DNA of 64,000 nt, taken from contig QANU01011901.1 of NCBI GenBank assembly GCA_003254905.1, forward strand, positions 234,722-298,721, in the 5' to 3' direction. The translations under genes and the position numbers were made by a program. Positions 12,096 to 22,100 of this stretch are shown in pieces; within the stretch, counting starts at the first letter, position 1; each line of letters starts with the position of its first letter. Source of the stretch: Nissolia schottii (Eukaryota; Streptophyta; Magnoliopsida; Fabales; Fabaceae). The notes below the pieces were generated by a model. The model worked only from the letters and a program-made list of their open reading frames with translations, had not been told where the DNA came from and did no database searches.

Positions 12096-12300
12096 GATAA
12101 ACCCTAACCTAACCATAACCCCTCACTCTAAACCCTAACCCTAGTCCTAATCTTAAACCATGACACTAACACTAACCTTAACCCTAACGCTAAACCTTAA
12201 ATCCTAATCCTAAATCATAAGCATAAACCCTAAACCCAAACCCTACCACTAACCTTACCCTTAATCCTAAACCCTTCACCCAAACCCTAAACCCTTTCCC
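12096..12300. repeat. Degenerate telomere-like repeat tract (CCCTAAA-type)
   Basis: About 200 bp made of variants of the plant telomere unit: aaaccctaacc, aaccctaaccctag, ctaaacccaaaccct, aaaccctaaaccct. Units are divergent and irregular in length, so this is an old interstitial tract and not a chromosome end. It lies inside the MuDR-like element, next to the ATT microsatellite. Confidence 0.8.
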
Positions 12301-12445
12301 AAAATCAGATACACGCATCCCCTTAACATCAAAGGTGCACAAGAAAGCTGGTGGATCATCCAGTTGTGCATTTCTTTCGTCATCTGTATCAACAATTGAA
12401 CCATTAGTTAATTAAATGTAATAACAAACAATTAAAAATCTGAGT

Positions 12446-12950
12446 ATTTCTAGTTAATAGATTTGTAGTTCTGATAAGAAAAATCCTCATCACGAGGCAA
12501 ACATAGAGTAAGCTTTGCATATCTATCAATGTACATAATTAATTTAATATATAATTAATTTAAGCATAGATTGTCATATTTTCACTTTAATTGACTTGGC
12601 ATTAATTTAACCCTAACCTAATTAAAAAAATCGAATACTCAAATGTAATTACAATTAGAATTATTATTGTAGTTTATTTTGCTAATAAACTACAATTTCT
12701 AGTTAACGGATTTGCAGTTCTGATACGCAAGATCCTCATCACGAGGTAAGCATAGAGCATACTTTGCATATTTCTCAATGTACATAATTAATTTAATATA
12801 TAATTAACGTAAGCCATTTTAATACAACATATTTCCATTTTGGTAATCCATTTAGTAAGACATTAAATTATAAACACTTAATTATATAATCCCAACAATT
12901 AAATGTAATTACGATTACAATTATTATCATATTTTATTTTGCTACTAAAT
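12446..12950. repeat. Tandem duplication, about 250-bp unit
   Basis: Two copies of a segment with 'ttctagttaa(t/c)(a/g)gatttg(t/c)agttctgat...atcctcatcacgagg...gtacataattaatttaatat' begin at about 12446 and 12696. The linking sequence (aatgtaattac...tattttgcta) is also repeated, at about 12643 and 12902. On the minus strand each copy contains a short exon-like stretch (cgtgatgaggat...cagaactgcaaatcc). The tandem lies just downstream of the MuDR-like exon. Confidence 0.75.
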
Positions 12951-12964
12951 TTATATAACAATAC

Positions 12965-13454
12965 CTAAATCATCGCCCGTTCCATCGCTTTCAGAAATGT
13001 CACTTTTGTGCTCGCTATAGCTTCCGTCGCCCTCTTCCTCTGCCCAGAACTCATCATTTGACAATAACGATGCCTTAACATCTTGTTGATGAACTTCGTT
13101 TGAACTTGGACCAGCACCTAAATCAACGGTCACAGCAGATACCTCCTTGAAGTTCATATATAAATCAATGCAACTCATATGTGCCTTATAATTTTCATAT
13201 AGATAAAACATCTGCTGCACTTGAGCGTCATTTGATATCGTAACAAGGCGATATTTTACCAACCCATTCATGAAAGACACTGGAGCTTTATATCTTATTA
13301 TTTTCATACTCTTTTGAAAATGAGAAGATATAACACCACACAGATCTGTGAATGACATGGATGGCCAAAGAATGATAAACTTTGAATCGTATGGACTAAT
13401 AAACTCAACACCTTCAACATTATTTTTTTGAACCGAATTGTATGGACTATCCAT
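12965..13454 (-). pseudogene. MuDR-family transposase N-terminal domain fragment
   Basis: The minus-strand exon starts MDSPYNSVQKNN at 13454 and runs 163 residues to a plausible donor (gatttag|gtattg). The middle (SMSFTDLCGVISSHFQ ... KIIRYKAPVSFMNGLVKYRL ... VQQMFYLYENY ... CIDLYMNF) has the layout of the N-terminal domain that precedes the DNA-binding region in plant MuDR proteins: a hydrophobic strand, the I-RY-P motif, then a 'V--MF--Y' motif before an E/D-LY strand. An acidic, serine-rich tail follows. No DDE catalytic domain or zinc finger is seen nearby, so the gene is truncated. The frame is open upstream to 13610, but that part is Phe/Ser-rich leader sequence. Confidence 0.55.
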
Positions 13455-13610
13455 TTTTCTTGTATCAAAACAAAAACAGAAACACCCTAAGAGAAATGAG
13501 AGGATCAAAGAAGAATAGATATAAGAGAAGTGAGAGGATGAAAAAGAAAAGAATGATAGATTGGTGAAGAGGAATGAGGAATTGGTGAATAGGAATGAGA
13601 CCCCCCACAT

Positions 13611-13620
13611 CCTTTTATAG
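13611..13620 (-). promoter_or_regulatory. TATA box of the MuDR-like gene
   Basis: On the minus strand ctataaaagg stands about 155 bp before the ATG at 13454, between the subterminal repeats and the coding exon. It is a good TATA match; its use is inferred. Confidence 0.45.
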
Positions 13621-14183
13621 TTGAACTCTCCCGGCCAATTTTCGTTCAGTCAAAATTTTGACTGACAGGGGTCTAAAATTGCCGAAGACTATGACAATTT
13701 CAGGACCATGTCAATCCTGACATCGCCATAGGGTGTGACGATTTAAGCCCATTTTTTTTAAAAAAAATAATTCAGGGGCTGAAATCGTCAAAGGGGGTGG
13801 TAATTTCAGCCCATTTAAAAAAAATCAGTGTGTTGAAATCGCTATATGAGATGGTGATTTCAGCACCTAGACCCATATAATTGTAAATTTTTTCCTTAAA
13901 GCACATTATAGGCAAACGTTTACACTGGAAACATATATCAGTAAAAAAATCCACTATCAACTACTAATTTTTTTCAAATTATGGTCCCTGTTTACATTAT
14001 CGGAAATAGAAAAATGCTAATGTAAATACAAGAATTTCGACTTTGAATAAAGACTTCTAATATTTTTCCTATTAAAAAAAAGGAGCATTACATCGATAGC
14101 ACAGTCAGTCAAAGTTAACCCGAATACTTTTTTTCTCCTAAAGTAAATTGCAATTTCCTTCATGTTACATAATATAATGTTTT

Positions 14184-14880
14184 TTGTATAGTTTTAAATT
14201 TGTCAATTTTTGTATAATTTATTTTTTAATATATTTTTTTCTCTCTTCCTTTTTTAATCTCCCATATTTTTTTGTTTCCATCATATTCTTTACGAATCTA
14301 AGAGTTTTTATTTATTTTTATCATATTCATTGTTTTTTATTTTTTAAATGTTTGTTTATGTATGTAAGAATGTTTGTGCATGTTTAGTTAATAAAAATTT
14401 TGTATATGTGTATAAAATTTTTTGTGCATTATTGTTTAAAAGTTTGTACATTTGAACACAAACGTTTTATTCTGTCTTTGTTTTCATTTACGTTTTCGTC
14501 ATATTTTTTGTTTTTGGTTGTAAAAAAGTTTGTGCAGGTCAGTTCATGTGCATATGCTTTAAAATGTTTGTGCATGGTAGAGAGTGTGTCCACGAGCCTA
14601 GAGTGTGAGTGGAGAGTTGGATAGAGGATGCAATAGTTACTTTTTACTATTTAATGCATCGTAAATCTAGTTTGATTTGGTTTCGTATTTAAAAAAATTT
14701 GTGTATGTGTGTAGAAAAAGTTTGTGTATATATACGCAAAAATTTGTGCACTCGGTAGACCATTGGTTGACAACATGATTGATAGTATTTGACTTGTACA
14801 CCTAGCATTATCCCCTAGTATTATATATGAAAAACAGCTGTACATCTCAAAAATGGTCACTCAACAACCACCAAACAGAA
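14184..14880. mobile_element. Relic of a 'gtttgtgca'-rich TIR element (family B, copy 1)
   Basis: A pyrimidine-rich leader (ctctcttcctttttta) is followed by irregularly spaced copies of the short motif gtttgtgca (about 14340-14745). The same order is seen in the elements at 56.23-58.29 kb and 61.85-63.07 kb. The ends are poorly preserved; a stretch near 14787-14846 (cttgtacacc ... gctgtacatctc) resembles the other copies' termini. No coding sequence is supported. Confidence 0.45.
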
Positions 14881-15332
14881 AAATAAACACTACACAATAG
14901 AAAAACATTGTCAAACACATAAAATAAGTAATATTAAACACACGCATAAACGAATGCACATAAATGTTCAGTGACATTGTTTGTTTTACTGTTTTGTAGT
15001 AACATTAAACTCATGCGTGCATGAGCACACAAAAATGTTCAGTGATAATATTTATTTATTTATTAGATAAATATTAAGTTACTATTTTTAAATCTACAAA
15101 TAATATTTCTCTGTAAAAAATCCATGGCTTCACTTCTCCGCCTTTTGGCAGTTAAAAAAACCTCAAAAGTGCTTTTTCTTTTATTGACAAAAGTGCTTTT
15201 GATAATTTGATTGGTACCAAATACAAAATCGATGCAACTAAAATAATTCAACACTTAATATTTTTAAGATATATCTAACTTTAGATTGAGACGAGCTTTT
15301 TCCTTCACTTATATTTTATTAATAATGAAAAG

Positions 15333-15368
<36 letters not shown>

Positions 15369-15748
15369 TTGGCATCTTATCTTATATCACAAATACAGAT
15401 TCGTAGTCTATATTTTTGGCTGGCCAAAGCTAAGACTGGACAAGTAGATTAGATATTAAAGTTAACTTTAAAGAAAATAAACAAATGAAAAGGGTTAGAC
15501 AATAATGCTCTTGGCAAGAGATATGTGTCAGTTGAAAACTAAATCACTTAAATTTTGTATGTAAGAAAGAAAATGTTGGCTCAAAAGACAATTTGTTTTT
15601 AATGAGTAATATTATCTGTACTAATTTATGTATGAGATATTATGTTAATACATTTATAATAATAAATAGAGCATGTATCGATATACAAAATTCTTTAATT
15701 TCCCACTACCTTAATGTCAAGGGTAACGACCTGTCGTTATCATATGAA
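14881..15748. other. Intergenic
   Basis: AT-rich. A short direct repeat (acattaaac ... aaatgttcagtga) occurs twice at about 14932-15050. A TA/TG microsatellite follows. No gene is supported. Confidence 0.45.
15333..15368. repeat. (TA)n(TG)n microsatellite
   Basis: A run of ta followed by about 14 tg units. Confidence 0.9.
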
Positions 15749-15758
15749 TTATAAAAAG
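15749..15758 (+). promoter_or_regulatory. Possible TATA box of the first ABCG gene
   Basis: The motif ttataaaaag lies about 400 bp before the start codon. The interval holds a ct-rich run (ttctctctctctctcc near 15940) typical of plant leaders, so a long 5' UTR or a leader intron is possible. This is inference from position only. Confidence 0.35.
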
Positions 15759-16156
15759 CTCTTACGTAGAACCGATCAATCGCCAGACAAGACTTTCTGT
15801 ATTTGGTCAATGAAGGAAGGAGTGAGAAGCAGATGGTGAAGTAACTATTGGAAGAAGAAAAACAGAAAACACCAAATTAAAAAATAAGCCCCAACAACTA
15901 CTCCTTTTGTAGTCTCGTAGTTGTAACAAAACAATTCTCTCTCTCTCTCCATTTCCATTGATTGAAACCACAACCTTTGACAATCATTAGACCACAAAGT
16001 TTTATTGTTTCCCCATCAAAGGGGGGTCACTCCTTAGGTGGCTGCTTTCAAACAAGAAAGGACGCACACCAGATGCTTGTTCTTTTTCCCTTCATGTAAA
16101 ACATCATATCTAAGCTGCTTCAAGCAGGAACCAAAAGTTCATTCAAACATCTACCA

Positions 16157-19100
16157 ATGGAGTTAACTCCAAGATCCTTAACCCCAAAATCCTTAACCCC
16201 AAGATCCTTGACCCCTTTAGCCTTAACTCCAAGAGGGAGGACACAAGGGCATGTTTTGAACTTTGACAGGGATGCAGATTCATTTGTGGAGGAAGACAAG
16301 GAGCTTCAGTCAAAGTGGGCTGCCATTGAGAAACTCCCAACTTTCAAGAGGATCAAGACCTCTTTTGTTGATGAGGTTATTCAAGAGGGTGAGGGTGGAA
16401 GCAGCAGCTTGATATTGAGGAGTGGGAGCAAGAGGGTTGTTGATGTTACCAAGCTTGGAGCAGTGGAGAAGAGATTGTTCATTGACAAGCTCATTAAGCA
16501 TATTGAGAATGACAACCTCCAACTGCTTCAGAAACTTAGGCATAGGATGGAAAGGTATATTTTTTTGTGTTGGAAACAAAATTGGGGGGGGGGGGTTTGG
16601 TTTAATCAATTGGTAAACCATTCAAATTTCTCTTCTTGATTAATGTTTTGGAATCTAATTCTGAAATTTTGGTAGCTCTTGACTTGTTTCCAATTTCATG
16701 GATGAATAGTGTGTTTGAATTTCTATTGTAGCTCAAAATCAATACTTGAGCTCTAGAAGTGAGAAGTTTTCACTTATGTTGGAGATCATAATTGATTCTA
16801 GGTGTATCCCAACTGAAAACCAAACATGCACTCCTTATTCCTTCTTCGGTACCTGTAGTTGCTTAACAGTTACTTAATGTCACTTAGTTAGAAGAATGGA
16901 CTAACAATGTTGGTATATGATTTTCAAGAATTGACAAATGGTTGTTTTGTTTTCAGAGTGGGTGTGAAGTTACCAAATGTGGAGGTGAAGTACAAGAACC
17001 TGAGTGTAGAAGCAGAATGTGAGGTTGTTCAAGGGAAGCCACTCCCTACTCTATGGAACTCTTTTTCTACCACGTTATCAGTAAGTATGCTTTTTCCCTA
17101 AACCTCAATAGGCAAGTATCATGCAAAACAACAAATTTGAGTAATATAAAGCAATATATGAAATTGAGATACAAATTAAGGGGGGGAAAGTAAGGAAAGA
17201 AATATTTGCATATGTTCATGCAAAAAGGGGCTAAATTTCTTGTCTTTAACAGGGTTTTGTGAAGACTATATCATGCAATTCTCAAGGAGCAAATATGAGC
17301 ATTTTGAATGATGTGAGTGGCATCATAAAGCCATCAAAGTAAGTGAATATGCCATACATGTATATTTCACTTTAATGCACAAGATAATTTTTTGAGCTAC
17401 ATACTAACATGATAAGTATTCATGTGTGTACACATGAATGTCTGCTCAATGCATATTATCTGCATCGTCGGAGCCTTTAAATATATGGTACAAATGAAAT
17501 CTAGTGAGGATAAATTTGAAGTGTAACATACAATAAATGGGATCAAATTGCTAAGTCATCAAAGATTGTTCTGAGTGCAGGCTTACTCTTCTTCTTGGTC
17601 CACCAGGCTGCGGGAAAACGACCTTGTTAATGGCACTGGCTGGAAAGCTAGAGCAATCTCTCAAGGTCTGTATTTTAAACATGAAAGTAACGTAGAGTGA
17701 AATTATTGGCCAAAGTACTCATGGAGTTCAATTGACATTTTGTCTCTGAGTTGTCATAATTATATAGAAAATATGTTTAACACTAACATAAAACAACCAA
17801 GGATATGAGTAGCGGCGCAATTTCGATGCTTCTTCATCCTTGATCTAACAATTGAAGTGCAGCTGAAATTGCACAGTACGACATTCCTAGTGACGTTCTA
17901 CTGCTTTTTTACTTGTCTTCATCAGGTTTCTGGAGAAATCTCTTACAATGGTCTCAATCTAGGCGAATTTGTTCCACAAAAGACATCAGCTTACATAAGC
18001 CAGTATGACCTGCACGTTCCTGAGATGACAGTGAGAGAAACAATTGACTTTTCGGCACGCTGTCAGGGAGTTGGAAGCAGAGCTGGTAAGGTTCTAAATC
18101 AATTAGGCCTAGATTATCCACAGATTGTAACTAGTGTATATAATAGCAGAAGGGATTCAAATGTATCCTTTGTATTGCAGATATTGTGGCTGAAGTCACA
18201 CAGAGAGAAATAGAAGAAGGAATCATGCCTGACCCAGATATTGATACCTATATGAAGGTAATCCTAGTAACAGCAATTTATATGTCAGAATTATAACGTA
18301 ACCAGTTGATGAAAAAGTATAACAAGATTTTTTGCAGGCAATTTCGGTTGAAGGACAAAGTGAAAATCTTCAGACAGAATATGTTTTAAAGGTACATTTG
18401 CTTCTAGAAAGGCTAAGTTCGAATACATAGTTATTGCGTGGCTTAATTAAGATGTTTCTTTTTTCTTTTGACATGTTAATGCTAACTTATAACATCTTAG
18501 ATTCTGGGACTGGACATCTGTGCTGATGTGCTGGTTGGAGATGCATTGGATAGAGGCATTTCAGGTGGACAGAAGAAAAGGCTAACTACAGGTATCTAGA
18601 AAAAGAGATAACATTTTCTTCTCCCATCGTTTCAATTAAAAAAAATAAAATTAAGAACTCATTATTCTCATTGTAAGAACTGCTTTTGGCTGAAAATATA
18701 TGAGAAGCCTCACCTCTTTCCTAAATGAGACTTCTGCTTAGGCTGCAAATGAACCATTTATTATTCCTTAATATATATTTTTCCCTTAATGTATTCATTT
18801 TATAATCTTTCCAAATCATATGGCAGGAGAGATGATTGTTGGCCCCATAAAAACTCTTTTCATGGATGAAATATCAACTGGCTTAGACAGCTCCACAACC
18901 TTTCAAATAGTCACCTGTCTGCAGCAGTTGGTGCACATCACAGATGCAACTGCAGTGCTCTCGCTCCTTCAACCGGCACCCGAAACCTTTGAACTATTTG
19001 ATGATCTTATATTGATGGCAGAGGGGAAGATAGTATACCATGGCCCCCGCAGTCAAGCGCTTCAATTTTTTAAGGATTGTGGCTTCTGGTGCCCAGAAAG

Positions 19101-22100
19101 AAAAGGAGTGGCAGACTTTCTTCAAGAGGTGAGATAACAAATGTCTGCCACATGGATCAGACTATGCTATAGTTTTCTGTCATAAATCATGTTAACACAT
19201 ACCATTGAGCCAAAGCTCAAGTTAATTTTCCTAGTTGTTTAGTCCAGCCTAATAGCCTCACAAACTCAAAAGTCACAAATTTGAGCTATGTACAGGTAAT
19301 TTCCAAGAAGGATCAAAGGCAATACTGGTACCGCACAGATATTCCTTACAGTTATGTCTCGGTGGATCAGTTCTCTGAAATCTTCAAAACAAGTTACTGG
19401 GGAAGAATGTTAGCTGATGAGATCTCAGTGCCATTTGATAAATCTCAATCCCACAAAAAATCTTTATCATATAGTAAGTACTCCTTGGGAAAGTGGGACT
19501 TGTTTAAAGCTTGTATGAGGAGGGAGCTTCTTCTCATGAGGCGAAACTCGTTTATCTACATATTCAAAACTGCACAGGTTAGTACCAAGCTCAACTCTGT
19601 TAAGGGTTACTCTGGAGACACTTCAACCAAGTACCTCAATCTTACTTGTGTTTTTTTTTTTTTTTCCTCCTTTTCTATTTCTCACTATGCAGCTTACAAT
19701 CACAGCAATCATCACAATGACAGTTTTCATACGCACTCAGCATGCTGTGGACTTGACAAGTGCAAACTACTTGCTGGGATCATTGTACTACACGCTCGTT
19801 CGCCTCATGACAAATGGAGTTGCTGAGCTGATCATGACTATTACCAGACTCCCTGTAGTTTATAAGCAGAAAGCATTCTATCTTTATCCGGCGTGGGCTT
19901 ACTGTCTTCCGGCTTCCCTCATAAAGATTCCATTTTCATTTCTTGATTCCATTGTATGGACAACAGTAACATATTATGTTATAGGCTACAGCCCTGAAAT
20001 ATCAAGGCAAGCAGAAGAAGCAGTTTGTTTTTACTCAATTCACAAACATAATAACCTGTTGATTTTGGTACATTACTTTAATGAGGCTTTTCTGATCTTA
20101 CATTTTTCTTAACATGTGGAATTATTAGGTTCTTCCGCCAGATTCTTTTGCTTGTTGCTCTGCATATGTCATCAACCTCCATGTGTCGTTTCCTTGCCGG
20201 AGTTTTCAAGACCGATGTTGCTGCTACAACTGTTGGTTCCTTGGTTTTAGTGCTGATGTTCTTGTTTGGAGGCTTTATTCTTCCTCGACGTAAGCCATTC
20301 TGTTATTTTAAGTTATAAGATGTAATTTAACACTGATTAAGGAGTTTCTAATGGAGTTCATTCATTGCAGCATCATTACCATCATGGTTGAGGTGGGGTT
20401 TTTGGCTTTCTCCCATGACATATGGGGAAATAGGAATAACATTGAATGAATTTCTTGCTCCTCGCTGGCAGAAGGTACCTTCCAAGATAATCTTTATATG
20501 GCTTCATGAAAGGTCCATAGTCACGTGTATATATCTAAATTGTTATTATTTATTATTATTGTTTTCGCTTGCAGATTCAACAAAATGGAACCATGACTTT
20601 AGGAAGGGAGGTTCTAAGTAGTCATGGTTTAGACTTTGACAGCAACTTCTATTGGATATCAGTTGGAGCCTTACTTGGTTTCACAGTAGTTTTTGACTTT
20701 GGATTTATCTTGGCATTAACTTACTTGAAACGTAAGTAACATATAAATTATTACAAGTAAACAAAAATATCAAACAATCATTTTATTTTGCTCAATTCAC
20801 TGATTTGATGGGAAATGTATTCAGAGCCTAAGGCGTCACGCGCTTTAGTTTCAAAAAAGATGATCTCTCAAGAAAACGGAGGAGAAAACAACAATAGTGT
20901 GGAGCTAAAAAATAAATCAGTCACAGTTAACATTGGCCAGACATCAAATGCAACTCAAAGCCCAGGTGATTTAAGCTACTATATGATAAATTATCTCAAT
21001 GTGAGTTTATACATTCAAACAAATAGTAAGTAATTTTGGTATCTTTTGCATGGTTGGTCATACAGGGAAAATGGTCCTACCCTTTGAGCCATTGACAATA
21101 GCATTTAAGGATGTCCAGTATTTTGTTGAAACCCCTCCGGTAATAAGCACCACTGTAAATATATTATTGTCCTAAATAATTATGCATTTTTTTTTGCAAG
21201 TTTTTCAATTAATATGTTAACTTTGTACTTCTGAGCAGGAGATGAGAAAACATGGATCCAATGAGAAAAGACTACAATTGCTCTGCGATGTCACTGGAGC
21301 CTTTAGGCCAGGGGTTCTTACGGCACTGATGGGAGTCAGTGGAGCGGGAAAAACAACTCTCATGGATGTCCTTTCAGGTAGAAAAACAGGCGGTGTCGTT
21401 GAAGGAGACATAAGTATTGGGGGGTACCCCAAAGTGCAGAAGACATTTGCAAGAGTTTCAGGTTACTGTGAGCAGAATGACATACATTCTCCATATATAA
21501 CAGTTGAAGAATCTGTCGCATACTCGGCATGGTTGCGGCTGCCAATGGAGATTGATTCAGTCACCAAAGGGGTATGACAGTAATTCTTACCACTTGCACC
21601 ATGGTTTTTGTCTTTCTCAGATAACAAGTGCATTTTGTAACTTTCTATGTGTATCTGTTGAGCAGAAATTTGTTGAAGAAGTCCTTGAAACAATTGAACT
21701 TGATGATGTAAAAGACTGTATGGTTGGCATCCCTGGCCAAAGTGGCTTATCTACCGAACAGCGCAAAAGGCTAACCATTGCAGTGGAGCTTGTTTCCAAT
21801 CCATCAATAATCTTCATGGATGAACCTACATCAGGCTTGGATGCCCGAGCAGCCGCAGTGGTTATGCGTGCAGTGAAGAATGTTGTTGGCACTGGCAGGA
21901 CCACGGTTTGCACCATACACCAGCCAAGCATTGACATATTCGAGACTTTTGATGAGGTATTCATTCAGAAGTGCCTTCGGTTGATAATATTTGTGCATTT
22001 ACAGCTTCTAAAATATATAATTAGTATCTAGCTTAATATACAAAGTAATATTATTCCTAATTTCCTATGTAGTAGTATCAAATACATGCTAGTATCTTCT

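Larger units (their letters stand above)
11263..13910 (-). mobile_element. MuDR/MULE-type element, degraded (family A, large copy)
   Basis: The ends (aacatgggtcaaaatataaa...tttgtatgggttg and, reversed, ...aaatttacaattatatgggtc) form an imperfect terminal inverted repeat. The subterminal zones carry several inverted or direct copies of the motif 'tgaaatcgcca / tggtgatttcag' (11300-11520 and 13660-13860). The same ends and motif form the small element at 3445-3612. A leftward gene starting at 13454 encodes a MuDR-like N-terminal domain. The remaining interior is repeats and non-coding sequence, so no complete transposase is present. A 9-bp target duplication could not be fixed. Confidence 0.55.

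Noticed and set aside
12965-13610. Secreted or membrane protein with a 52-residue Phe/Ser-rich N-terminus
   Set aside because: The hydrophobic N-terminal part is translated leader sequence close behind a TATA box; the family-like protein starts at MDSPYNS (13454).
14184-14624. Two plus-strand open frames rich in Phe, Tyr and Val
   Set aside because: They arise from T-rich low-complexity sequence and the gtttgtgca repeats; no domain and no splice context.
14340-14745. Repeated gtttgtgca motifs as a CRISPR array
   Set aside because: The motif is only 9 bp, the spacing is irregular, there are no cas genes and the genome is a plant's.
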